Source of the DNA: Polaribacter sejongensis
GTDB taxonomy: Bacteria; Bacteroidota; Bacteroidia; Flavobacteriales; Flavobacteriaceae
Length of the DNA: 64,000 nucleotides
Direction: 5' to 3'
Assembly (NCBI RefSeq): GCF_038024065.1
Contig: NZ_CP150667.1
Location: 310,001-374,000 of the forward strand
Under the pieces are notes generated by a model. It searched no databases. It was given only the letters and a program-made list of their open reading frames with translations, and was not told where the DNA came from. This document shows positions 29,793-37,801 of this stretch, piece after piece (positions within the stretch are counted from its first letter, which is position 1; every line of letters begins with the position of its first letter). The position numbers and the translations under genes were made by a program.

Positions 29793-29829
29793 AAAGGGAG
29801 GGAAATAGCTTTATTTTCCTCCCTTTTTT
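29793..29829. terminator. Bidirectional terminator between the SIMPL and AraC genes
   Basis: AAAAGGGAGGGAAA and TTTTCCTCCCTTTT form a strong stem flanked by A and T runs, so it can work on both strands. It overlaps the last codons of the minus-strand AraC gene. Confidence 0.8.
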
Positions 29830-30629
29830 AAATTCTGTTTTCTAAAATCTACAGGACGTATATGAGATATTTGATAAAATACATTACTAAAAGCGCCAAT
29901 ACTACTATAGCCACAAGCATAGGCAATTTCACTAATAGACTTGTTTGTTTCTAATAACATTTCCATACTTCTAATTACGCGGGTCATTTTTAAATATTGA
30001 AGAAAAGAAATATCAATATGTTCTCTAAATATTCTAGATAAACTTCTAGAACTCATCCCGAATTCCTTTGCAACCAAATTGAGTTTTAAAGGTTCTTCTA
30101 AATTATGATGAATGTATTTTAATATAGGTTTTAGTAATTCATTTTTTGTAGTTGGTAAAGCAATTGGAATTGGAACTCTAGAAACTGCCATCAATACATT
30201 TCTCAAAGCAATTAAAAACTCGTGTTGATGAGTTTGTTCTTTTGTAAACCCACCTTTCCATTCTTCGGTAAACAAAATCATTTCCTTTATTAAGTCGGTA
30301 ACGGGGTAAATTCCCATTGTTCTTAATTTATGATCTTTAGGAAACAAATCTACGGGGAAATATAAATTACGAACCATAATAAAAGGCGAACGTAACTCTA
30401 CGTTATGCTCCATTCCTGCTGGCATCCAAATAAAATGGCGTGCTGGTAAAAAATAAGAATTGGTTGGCGTATTTAAAAAAGCGACACCACCTTCAATATA
30501 AGATAATTGATGTTTATGGTGTTTGTGCATTGGCAATTGCTCTTCAATTTTAGTATGATGTATAAAAATGCTGTCTTTTATATGATCAACATCTTTTAAA
30601 AATTGAAATGGATTATAGTCCTTTTTCAT
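29811..30629 (-). CDS. AraC-family transcriptional regulator
   Basis: 272 residues from the ATG at 30629. The frame is open to 30713, but that extension runs into the divergent promoter region and encodes an untypical leader, so 30629 (MKKDYNPFQF) is preferred. An AraC-type cupin-like N-terminal domain (HKHHKHQLSYIEGG; HFIWMPAGMEHN) precedes two C-terminal helix-turn-helices (NLVAKEFGMSSRSLSRIF; SISEIAYACGYSSIGAFSNVF). It is divergent from the TolC-HlyD-MFS operon and probably controls it in response to a small molecule, the usual arrangement for such pumps. The ligand is unknown. Confidence 0.92.
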   Translation of the reverse strand: MKKDYNPFQFLKDVDHIKDSIFIHHTKIEEQLPMHKHHKHQLSYIEGGVAFLNTPTNSYFLPARHFIWMPAGMEHNVELRSPFIMVRNLYFPVDLFPKDHKLRTMGIYPVTDLIKEMILFTEEWKGGFTKEQTHQHEFLIALRNVLMAVSRVPIPIALPTTKNELLKPILKYIHHNLEEPLKLNLVAKEFGMSSRSLSRIFREHIDISFLQYLKMTRVIRSMEMLLETNKSISEIAYACGYSSIGAFSNVFYQISHIRPVDFRKQNLKKGGK

Positions 30630-30700
30630 CCTAATTGTTATTTGGCTCAAATTAGTAAATATTTGTCTATTTACAAAAAACAAAGCTATAATAGTCTCGG

Positions 30701-30708
30701 TAATTTTG
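30701..30708 (+). promoter_or_regulatory. -7 box of the efflux operon
   Basis: TAATTTTG matches TAnnTTTG and lies 19 bases before the ATG of the TolC-like gene. The shared 16-bp operator found elsewhere is absent upstream of it, which separates this operon from that regulon. The interval 30630-30700 is the likely binding region for the AraC-type regulator. Confidence 0.6.
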
Positions 30709-30727
30709 CTCAAAAATAGAAACAGAA

Positions 30728-32065
30728 ATGATTAGCAGTTTAATAAAAAGAACATTCTTCTTTTTAGCAGTACTTTTTAACACCTTTGGCTATGCTCAAG
30801 AAATATCAAAAGATAGTGTTTTCTTAAGTTTAGATGATGTTTGGAGTAAAGCAGAGATTTTTAGTAAAGAACTAAAAGTTCAGCATTTAAAAGCGGAAAT
30901 TGGTAAAGAAAACATCCTCGATGCCAAAAACAAAAGATTACCATCGTTAGACTTTGATGCATCTTATGGAAAATTATCAAATATTCCTGTTTTTGTAAAC
31001 GGAATTAATAACAGTGCAGAATTTATTCCTTTAGAAGATCATAGTGTTTATGATGCGTCGGTATCTGCTTATTTTAATATTTATGCTGGTGGCGCTTCAA
31101 AAACGGCGATTAAAACAACCGAAGCAACTAAGGAGTTTTTAGAACATATTGAAGAAGAAACAAGCGACCAATTGCATTTAGAAGTAATTCAATATTATGT
31201 AAGTCTGCAACGTTCGTATCAATATGAAAATTTAGTGAAGCAAAATATCAAACAAAATACAGAACGTGTGCGTTTGATTGAGCAATTGTTTAAAAATGGT
31301 GTGGTGTTAAAAAGTGATTTTCTAAGAGCAAAATTACAATTAGCGAAACTTCAAACACAATTGGTTACCATAAAAAACGACCTTGTTATAGTAACACAAG
31401 CTCTTAATATTTTAGTAGGAAATGAAGACGATACACTTTTAATTCCGTCTGATACAATTCAGACAAAAGATATCGCTATCGATAAGAATTACGAAACTTT
31501 TGTTTCGGAAATGCTTAGTGAATCGCCTTTAGAAAAAATGGCCGAAAAACAAATAGAATTAAGTGAATTAAAAACAGTTGCTTTAAAAGCAGATAAACTT
31601 CCTAAGATTGGTTTTTTTGGGAGTTATACGTATTCATATCCTCAAATTAAGCTTTATCCTTATGAACAGGCACCTTATTTATTAGGTGTTGCAGGTATAA
31701 AATTGTCTTATGATATTTCTGCACTTTATTATGACAAGCATAAAGAAAAAGCAGCCGAAATAGCAGTAGAGCAACAAAAATTAGCCAAAGAAAATGTGGA
31801 TGATAATTTAAGAAAGCAAGTAAAAACAGCTTATAGTCGTTTTAAAGAAGATGTTATAAAAATTGAAGTTGCGGAAGAAAATATTCAATCTGCACAAGAA
31901 AATTATCGCATCGTAAAACAAACTTACTTTAATCAATTATCTCTTTTAACAGATTTGATTGATGCAGATACCCAACAATTAGAGGCCCATTTTGAATTGA
32001 TTAACAATCAAATAGCAGCCAAAGTACATTATTATCAATTATTAAAAATATCAGGAAAATTATAA
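30728..32065 (+). CDS. TolC-family outer-membrane efflux protein
   Basis: 445 residues with a signal peptide ending at about residue 24 (FGYAQ). Two long alpha-helical OEP repeats are visible (about 55-235 and 260-440; QLFKNGVVLKSDFLRAKLQLAKL and a C-terminal YFNQLSLLTDLIDADTQQLEA). This is the outer-membrane channel of a tripartite pump. Its stop codon directly abuts the ATG of the HlyD-like gene, consistent with tight operon coupling. Confidence 0.93.
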   Translation: MISSLIKRTFFFLAVLFNTFGYAQEISKDSVFLSLDDVWSKAEIFSKELKVQHLKAEIGKENILDAKNKRLPSLDFDASYGKLSNIPVFVNGINNSAEFIPLEDHSVYDASVSAYFNIYAGGASKTAIKTTEATKEFLEHIEEETSDQLHLEVIQYYVSLQRSYQYENLVKQNIKQNTERVRLIEQLFKNGVVLKSDFLRAKLQLAKLQTQLVTIKNDLVIVTQALNILVGNEDDTLLIPSDTIQTKDIAIDKNYETFVSEMLSESPLEKMAEKQIELSELKTVALKADKLPKIGFFGSYTYSYPQIKLYPYEQAPYLLGVAGIKLSYDISALYYDKHKEKAAEIAVEQQKLAKENVDDNLRKQVKTAYSRFKEDVIKIEVAEENIQSAQENYRIVKQTYFNQLSLLTDLIDADTQQLEAHFELINNQIAAKVHYYQLLKISGKL

Positions 32066-33124
32066 ATGAGCACAGCATTAAAAAAATACGAAAAGACAGA
32101 TAGAATTCTTGTACGAATTACCTATCTGGTCGCCTTATTTATCTTAATCGGATTAATAATATGGGGTGTGTTTTCTATGATTCATCATTGGAGATATGAA
32201 ACAACAAATGATGCACAAGTTAAAGAATACATTAACCCAATTTTAAGCCGTACCAATGGCTATGTACAAGAAGTAAAGTACAAAGACCATGAACATGTAA
32301 AAATGGGAGATACTTTAGTTGTATTAGATAGAAATGAAGCTTTGGTACAACAAGATATTGCGAAAGCAAAATTAAGAGCAGCCGAAGCACAATTGCATGT
32401 TTTAGAAAGCAATCAAAATACGTCTAACGTAAGTTCAGGGGTCAATCAATCGCAAATTAATGCGGCAAAAGCACAATTATATCAGCAGCAAAAGGAATAT
32501 GAACGCTACAAAAATTTATTAGACAACAATGCCGTAACCCCACAACGTTTTGAAGATATCCAGACCAAACTAAAAGTTGCTGAAGCGAATTTTGAATCTG
32601 TAAAAAGAAGCTATCAAACGTCACTGAGTAAAACGACTGATGTTGGCGCCCAAATAGAAGTTGCAAAAGCAACAATTCAAGAGAAAAAAGCCGATTTAAA
32701 TAAAATTTTGCTCGATTTAAAATATGCAATAATTACTGCTCCAACCAATGGTTATATGGGTAAAAAGAATTTACAAATAGGACAATTGGTACAAAAAGGA
32801 CAAACCATTGGTTTTATTGTAGATAAAAATCAAAGTAAATGGATTGAAGCCAATTTTGAAGAAACACAAATTGCAGCGTTGCATGAAGGTCAAAAAGCAA
32901 ACATTACAATTGATGCCTTTCCTGGAGAAACATTTAAAGGAACTATAGAAGCATTTTCTGCCGCTACAGGATCTCAATTCTCATTATTACCTCCAGATAA
33001 TGCCACTGGAAATTTTGTAAAAATTACACAACGTTTTCCTGTTCGTATTAAACTTACTGATAATGAAAATAGCTTAGAACAACTTCGTGCTGGTATGAGT
33101 GCCGAGGTAAGCGTTCCTAAATAA
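32066..33124 (+). CDS. HlyD/EmrA-type membrane fusion protein
   Basis: 352 residues. An N-terminal membrane anchor (about 18-40) precedes the biotinyl-lipoyl-like half motif (VKEYINPILSRTNGYVQEV), a coiled-coil hairpin (about 95-215) and a beta-barrel (ITAPTNGYMGKKNLQIGQLV; GQKANITIDAFPG). It links the MFS pump in the inner membrane to the TolC-like channel. The resemblance to EmrA fits the 14-span partner encoded next. It has no spacer from the TolC-like gene and is 12 bases from the MFS gene. Confidence 0.93.
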   Translation: MSTALKKYEKTDRILVRITYLVALFILIGLIIWGVFSMIHHWRYETTNDAQVKEYINPILSRTNGYVQEVKYKDHEHVKMGDTLVVLDRNEALVQQDIAKAKLRAAEAQLHVLESNQNTSNVSSGVNQSQINAAKAQLYQQQKEYERYKNLLDNNAVTPQRFEDIQTKLKVAEANFESVKRSYQTSLSKTTDVGAQIEVAKATIQEKKADLNKILLDLKYAIITAPTNGYMGKKNLQIGQLVQKGQTIGFIVDKNQSKWIEANFEETQIAALHEGQKANITIDAFPGETFKGTIEAFSAATGSQFSLLPPDNATGNFVKITQRFPVRIKLTDNENSLEQLRAGMSAEVSVPK

Positions 33125-33136
33125 TAAAATTAAATT

Positions 33137-34735
33137 ATGTCTACAACTTATCATCATTCCTTCAAATCTTGGGTTCCAAGATGGCTTATGGTACTTGCAA
33201 TTTTGCTTACACTTGTTCCTGTAACCGCTGTTTTAGGGATTTATATGGGCGGAATGGATAGTGCGATGAGTTATTATGCTGCCGATTCTTATGACATTAA
33301 ATTTTCTATTATAATGTTTTATTTAGGGGTAGCGAGTGGCTTTTCTTTAGAAAAAACAATCTCGACTAAATTTGCTACCAAACCATATTTTACCATGTGC
33401 TGCATCTTATTTATACTCGTAAATTTGATACTTTATAATACCCAAAATTTAATCTTATTAATTGTTTTTAGGTTTTTAAACGGAATGCTGGCACTTGTAT
33501 TTGTAGGCACTTCATTTAATCTAATATTTCAGCAGTTTCATTCCCAAAGAAGTAGAGTATTAAGCTATGCTTTTTTGTACGGAACCATGTTTGGCTCTGT
33601 ACCGCTTTCTTATATTGTTGATGCTGTTCTTTTTTCAAACTACAATTTTAATATCCTTTTTATATTAATTATATTTTCTTGTTTACCTGGTTTTGTATTG
33701 CTTTTTGTTTGCTTAAAAAATGGGGTAGAATTAAGAAAAGAAAAAACTCGCATTAAAGACAAAGTAGATTGGGTAAGTTTTGTATTATATGCGGCTGCTT
33801 TAACCACGGTGACTTATATATTATGTTATGGGCAATACTACAACTGGTTTAAGAGTTTACATATTATTTTAACAACAATAACCTTTGTTATTTTGTTACT
33901 CTTGTTTGTTTTTAGGCAATTAAAGTTAGAAACACCTTATGTAGATCTTAGCATATATAAACATCGAAATTTTAGAATTGGAATGTTAATGCTCGTCGCT
34001 TTTTATATTACAAAAGGAGATACTAGCGTGTCGTTTGGCTTCTTTGCCAATGGGCTTAATTTAGATGTTTATCACAAAAGTTATGTGATGATAATAAATG
34101 GAGTAGGAGTTATTTTTGGAGCACTATTAACGGCACGATTTATTTTAGCAGGTGTAAGAATACGATTAATTTGGCTTACAGGATTTGCTTCATTTTTATT
34201 TTTTCATATCTATATGATTTTCATATTGGGAAATCAAGCAGAAATACTAGATATTATATTACCCTTATTTTTTCAAGGTTTTGGTAATGGTATCTTAATT
34301 GTTTCTATAGTTATTTTTTATGCTACAGGAGTTCCTTCTGAAATAGGTTTTTCTGCTTCGGTTACTGGAGTTTCGTATCGTTGTTTTACTTTTACATTAA
34401 GTATGGCGTTGGTTACTTTTATGGGCTTGCGTCAAGGAAGTATGCATTATAATAATTTTGCAGAGGACATTGTAATTACAAACCCTGTATCTGCTCTACG
34501 GTTACAAAACTACAAGGAAACCTTATTAAGTCACGGAGCTTCTAAATTACAAGCTTCTGCAGGTGCAAGAAAAATGTTAGGAAAAGCAGTAGGAGTTCAA
34601 TCTAATCTTTTGTTTGCCCGCGATTACTATATTTACTTAAGTTGCTTTATCATTTTTGTAATGCTTGGTATTGCTTTAATTCCGCATTTTCATTATCACC
34701 TTAGAAAAATTACAGATAAATTAACGCCTATTTAA
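33137..34735 (+). CDS. MFS transporter, DHA2 (EmrB-like) type
   Basis: 532 residues with about 14 hydrophobic segments, matching DHA2 pumps in size. The N-terminus is short and cytoplasmic, and spans start near residue 16 (WLMVLAILLTLVPVTAVLGI). With the preceding HlyD-like and TolC-like proteins it should export drugs or other hydrophobic compounds across both membranes. Typical EmrB motif C is not obvious, so the substrate class is open. It is the last gene of the operon controlled by the divergent AraC gene; no strong terminator is seen right after it. Confidence 0.9.
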   Translation: MSTTYHHSFKSWVPRWLMVLAILLTLVPVTAVLGIYMGGMDSAMSYYAADSYDIKFSIIMFYLGVASGFSLEKTISTKFATKPYFTMCCILFILVNLILYNTQNLILLIVFRFLNGMLALVFVGTSFNLIFQQFHSQRSRVLSYAFLYGTMFGSVPLSYIVDAVLFSNYNFNILFILIIFSCLPGFVLLFVCLKNGVELRKEKTRIKDKVDWVSFVLYAAALTTVTYILCYGQYYNWFKSLHIILTTITFVILLLLFVFRQLKLETPYVDLSIYKHRNFRIGMLMLVAFYITKGDTSVSFGFFANGLNLDVYHKSYVMIINGVGVIFGALLTARFILAGVRIRLIWLTGFASFLFFHIYMIFILGNQAEILDIILPLFFQGFGNGILIVSIVIFYATGVPSEIGFSASVTGVSYRCFTFTLSMALVTFMGLRQGSMHYNNFAEDIVITNPVSALRLQNYKETLLSHGASKLQASAGARKMLGKAVGVQSNLLFARDYYIYLSCFIIFVMLGIALIPHFHYHLRKITDKLTPI

Positions 34736-34835
34736 TGATTCTTTAAATATTGATACTGTTATGAGTTTATAAAGGGAATTTAAACGAATCGTTTATTATA
34801 TTCTAATTAAAGAATAATACCATTATATTTTTATA

Positions 34836-34881
34836 TCACAGAATACCATGATAAAATTGATCAAATACTCTTATAGGTTTG
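34836..34881 (+). promoter_or_regulatory. Shared operator plus -7 box, paralogue 1 promoter
   Basis: TCACAGAATACCATGA (34836-34851), 22 bp, then TAGGTTTG (34874-34881), a full -7 match. The right half has two changes from the consensus. The start codon is 28 bases beyond the -7 box. Confidence 0.65.
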
Positions 34882-34908
34882 TATTAAATTAATTACAACA
34901 CTATACTT

Positions 34909-35526
34909 ATGACAGATCAAGAAAAAAAACAATATTTAGCAGAAATAGACGAAGTAGTACAAAAAGCTGTAGATGGAGAATATAAACTTTATCCTGTACT
35001 ACAACCAGCAAGTTGGCCAGGTGTTAAAAATGGTGCGTTATATAATGTAGAAGTTTCTGAAGACGATAATAAAGATGTTCCTTTAGTTATTAAATCTTAT
35101 GCCGTAGAAACGCCAGATGGCTTAGTGTATCTATCAAAGAAACATAAAGAATTTTTTGGAAATAGAAACTTATATCAAGAAGCTAGCGACAACTTAGACG
35201 AGCTTGAACAAGAATTTAATTTTGAAAAAGAATTTGATAATAAAGTGTTGAGTTCAAATGGAACTCGATTTTCTAATGAAAGAGCTCTTAGTTATACACA
35301 GATGCGTATGGCTCATGATTTTTTAGAGTCAGAAGAATTATTTGTATCTATACCTAGACGTGGTAATATCCTTATTATTCCTAAAGATTCGGACAAAGAG
35401 CTCTTAGATATGTTTTTACATGTGCATAGACATAATTGGAATGATACAACTTACAACAATGCGCATATTGCTAATATACTTTTATACATAAAAAGTGGTA
35501 ATAGAGAAGGTATCGTATATCTATAA
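34909..35526 (+). CDS. Tandem family paralogue 1, unknown function
   Basis: 205 residues, soluble, acidic. It is a diverged member of a three-copy family; shared blocks are YPVLQPASWPGVKNGALYN, ETPDGLVYLSKKHKEF, MAHDFLESEELFVSIPRRG and NNAHIANILLYIKSG. I do not recognise the fold. The alternating strand/helix pattern and conserved SIPRRG and DTPD/ETPD motifs suggest a compact binding domain rather than an obvious enzyme. It has its own operator-bearing promoter and its own terminator, so it is an independent unit. Confidence 0.75.
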   Translation: MTDQEKKQYLAEIDEVVQKAVDGEYKLYPVLQPASWPGVKNGALYNVEVSEDDNKDVPLVIKSYAVETPDGLVYLSKKHKEFFGNRNLYQEASDNLDELEQEFNFEKEFDNKVLSSNGTRFSNERALSYTQMRMAHDFLESEELFVSIPRRGNILIIPKDSDKELLDMFLHVHRHNWNDTTYNNAHIANILLYIKSGNREGIVYL

Positions 35527-35580
35527 ATCTAAAAGCTATATATATAGTAACATTTTCTATTTCAGAGGAAATATTCATAA

Positions 35581-35618
35581 AAAAAAGGTATTCTTAATAT
35601 TAAGAATACCTTTTTTTT
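35581..35618 (+). terminator. Terminator after paralogue 1
   Basis: AAGGTATTCTTA and TAAGAATACCTT form a perfect 12-bp stem flanked by A and T runs. The same type of hairpin, with a related stem (GGCATTCTTA), follows paralogue 2. Confidence 0.9.
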
Positions 35619-35670
35619 ATGAATATTATTTAGAAAACGTCTAGGGTAGATAAACCGTTAAATTTTGAAA

Positions 35671-35716
35671 TAGCTGAATACAGTGATAAAAAAAAATAGA
35701 TACCTCTGTAGTTTTG
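35671..35716 (+). promoter_or_regulatory. Shared operator plus -7 box, paralogue 2 promoter
   Basis: TAGCTGAATACAGTGA (35671-35686), 22 bp, then TAGTTTTG (35709-35716), a full TAnnTTTG match. The spacer right after the operator is A-rich and lacks a TTTG-like -33 element. Confidence 0.72.
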
Positions 35717-35741
35717 TAATAAATAATAAAAACAAAACATT

Positions 35742-36347
35742 ATGAGCAATACAGCAAACGAAAATTCAAAAGAAGTAGAAAAAATAATTGAACAAACTAA
35801 AAATAGTGATCAGAAAATATATCCTATTTTAAAACCAGGAAATTGGGTTGGTTTAAAAGCAGGTGCTTTAAGTAATACTTTAATTCCTGCCGAAAATGGA
35901 GCAGAAGTGGTAATTGCATATGGAATGGATACACCAGATAACTTTGTGTTTTTAACTCAAAAGCATTTAGAAACTATGGATGGGAAACAAATTACAAGTG
36001 AAGCTTTTGAAAACTTAGGAAACTATGAAGCGGAATTAGAGTTTGTTGGATCGTTAGATAATAAAGCGGTTGCTACTAACGGAAACGATTTTTCTAGTGA
36101 AATAATTCTTTCTAAAGCACATATGTTAAAAGCACACGCTATGTTAGATGCGGAAGAATTATTGGTGTCTATTCCAAGAAGAACGTGTATGACCATTATT
36201 TCTAGAGATGTAGATGAAGAAACAATGAATAAATTTGCATACCTACACAACTTTACTTGGGAGGATGATAGTTTTGGAAATGCACCTATTACCAATTCTC
36301 TTTTTATTGTAAAAGAAGGAACTATTGTAGGGCACATTCCATTATAA
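35742..36347 (+). CDS. Tandem family paralogue 2, unknown function
   Basis: 201 residues. Very close to paralogue 3: both share KNSDQKIYPILKPGNWVGL, DTPDNFVFLTQKHLE, SKAHMLKAHAMLDAEELLVS-type blocks and a PRRxCMxxISRD stretch. No signal peptide or span is present. Function is unknown. It lies between its own operator/promoter and its own hairpin terminator, 25 bases beyond the -7 box, so duplication copied the whole transcription unit, not only the reading frame. Confidence 0.78.
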   Translation: MSNTANENSKEVEKIIEQTKNSDQKIYPILKPGNWVGLKAGALSNTLIPAENGAEVVIAYGMDTPDNFVFLTQKHLETMDGKQITSEAFENLGNYEAELEFVGSLDNKAVATNGNDFSSEIILSKAHMLKAHAMLDAEELLVSIPRRTCMTIISRDVDEETMNKFAYLHNFTWEDDSFGNAPITNSLFIVKEGTIVGHIPL

Positions 36348-36365
36348 TTCAATTTAAATAATTAC

Positions 36366-36402
36366 AAAAAAGGCATTCTTATTTTTAAGAATGCCTTTTT
36401 TT
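36366..36402 (+). terminator. Terminator after paralogue 2
   Basis: AAAAAGGCATTCTTA and TAAGAATGCCTTTTT pair around a 4-base loop and end in a T run. It is related in sequence to the terminator after paralogue 1. Confidence 0.9.
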
Positions 36403-36456
36403 ATGGATCTAATTCGGTTGAATTAAACATCATAGATAATTTACTAAATTTTGAAA

Positions 36457-36502
36457 TAGCTGAATACAGTGATAATAAACTTTATATGCTTTTCTAATTT
36501 TG
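36457..36502 (+). promoter_or_regulatory. Shared operator plus -7 box, paralogue 3 promoter
   Basis: TAGCTGAATACAGTGA (36457-36472), identical to the operator of paralogue 2, then 22 bp and TAATTTTG (36495-36502). Confidence 0.72.
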
Positions 36503-36523
36503 TAGTAAATAATAAAACACAAG

Positions 36524-37147
36524 ATGATGAGCGGCACTCTTTACGGAAAAGAAATAGAAAAAATAATTGAAGAAACTAAAAATAGTGATCAAAAAATATA
36601 TCCTATTTTAAAACCAGGAAATTGGGTTGGCCTTAAAGCTGGAGCATTAAATTCTAACTTAATAAAATCAGAAGCAGGACCAAAAGTAGTTATTGCGTAT
36701 GGTATAGATACTCCAGATAATTTTGTGTTTCTAACACAAAAGCATTTAGAAAATATGGATCTAAAGCAAATTACAAATGAAGCTTTTAGAAACTTAGGAA
36801 ATTATGAAACAGAATTTACGTATTCAGAAGCATTTCAAAATAAATTATTAACTTCTAGCGGACATGATTTTTCTAGTGAAAGAATTCTTTCTAACTTACA
36901 TATGTTAAAAGCACATGCTATGTTAGACGCAGAAGATTTATTGGTTTCTGTTCCAAGACGTAGTTGTATGATGGTAATTTCTAGAGACTCAGATGAAGAG
37001 CTACTTGGCGCATTTTTAGACATGCACAAGAATGCTTGGGAAGATGGTAGTTATAGAAATGCACCTGTAGCCAATATTCTTTTTACAATGAAAGAAGGAC
37101 ATATTACAGGACATATAGCATTAGATAATATAACAAGAGATGAATAA
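36524..37147 (+). CDS. Tandem family paralogue 3, unknown function
   Basis: 207 residues, soluble. It shares long blocks with paralogue 2 (KNSDQKIYPILKPGNWVGL; DTPDNFVFLTQKHLEN; LHMLKAHAMLDAEDLLVSV; PRRSCMMVISRDSDEE) and has a slightly longer C-terminus. Two ATG codons lie at 36524 and 36527, either of which could start it. As with its neighbours, I do not recognise the family. No strong hairpin terminator follows, unlike after paralogues 1 and 2, so readthrough towards 37385 is possible. Confidence 0.78.
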   Translation: MMSGTLYGKEIEKIIEETKNSDQKIYPILKPGNWVGLKAGALNSNLIKSEAGPKVVIAYGIDTPDNFVFLTQKHLENMDLKQITNEAFRNLGNYETEFTYSEAFQNKLLTSSGHDFSSERILSNLHMLKAHAMLDAEDLLVSVPRRSCMMVISRDSDEELLGAFLDMHKNAWEDGSYRNAPVANILFTMKEGHITGHIALDNITRDE

Positions 37148-37217
37148 AAATAACTAAATATTATAGCTATTTCTTTTATCAATTTTAAATTATCAGATAA
37201 ACTACTAAATATTTAAA

Positions 37218-37263
37218 TAGCGGAATACAGTGATAAAAAAACGTATATGCTTGTTTAATTTTG
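37218..37263 (+). promoter_or_regulatory. Shared operator plus -7 box, fourth copy in the tandem array
   Basis: TAGCGGAATACAGTGA (37218-37233), 22 bp, then TAATTTTG (37256-37263). Sequence similarity to the two preceding promoters is high, but no family member follows. The next reading frame is a mini-ORF, then unrelated genes at 37385 and 37802. Confidence 0.7.
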
Positions 37264-37278
37264 TCGTAAATATATAAG

Positions 37279-37305
37279 ATGAACATTATAAGTCTAAAAA
37301 ATTAG
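37279..37305 (+). other. Eight-codon mini-ORF behind the fourth promoter
   Basis: ATG at 37279 encodes MNIISLKN and then stops. It occupies the place where the ATG of a fourth family copy would be, 16 bases beyond the -7 box. It may be a remnant left when a duplicated unit lost its body, or a leader peptide; nothing shows that it is translated. Confidence 0.3.
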
Positions 37306-37384
37306 TACCACTTATATTTCTTTTTTTCGTCAGTTTTAAATAGCTAACAATACATATTAAAAATCAACTTTAAAAAAATAAAAA

Positions 37385-37759
37385 TTGAAAAATCTAGCCC
37401 CTAATATTAACGATAGAGTACAAAATTTAATGGTAGATGTCTTTGAATCTATAAGTGCTTCTGATAAAGGAACAATAGAAATTAGTGAACTTTTAGATAC
37501 TAGAAGTATTTTTGAACTCGTTTTTGAAATCGTTAAAGAGTCTGGGTTTTACAGTCAGGATGAAAATTTTAATCTTATTAAAGCTTTAAATATAGATACT
37601 GATGAAGATAGTTTAGAAGACGCTTTATGTGCTTCTTGGGTAACTATGGGCACAAATTTAAACACCGCAAAAACACAAGAAGAGTTTAATGCTAAGTTTG
37701 CCTTATTTGTACCTATCATTCTTAAAAAGATGGAGGCTATTAAACGTATAGCAGGTTAA
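37385..37759 (+). CDS. Hypothetical 124-residue protein
   Basis: Soluble, acidic, probably helical (IEISELLDTRSIFELVFEIV; SWVTMGTNLNTAKTQEEF). Not recognised. The start used is TTG at 37385; an ATG lies 45 bases later (MVDVFESISA) and would shorten it by 15 residues. It is 42 bases upstream of the third LRR gene, and the two are likely co-transcribed from the operator promoter at 37218-37263. Confidence 0.65.
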   Translation: MKNLAPNINDRVQNLMVDVFESISASDKGTIEISELLDTRSIFELVFEIVKESGFYSQDENFNLIKALNIDTDEDSLEDALCASWVTMGTNLNTAKTQEEFNAKFALFVPIILKKMEAIKRIAG

Positions 37760-37801
37760 AAAGTGAAATTTACTTTATTGTTTTAGTATTAAAAATAAAC
37801 T

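Noticed and set aside
34909..37147. Possible CRISPR-like array because of regularly spaced repeats
   Set aside because: The repeats are ~800 bp apart and are promoters, terminators and coding regions of duplicated genes; no short direct repeats with spacers and no cas genes are present.
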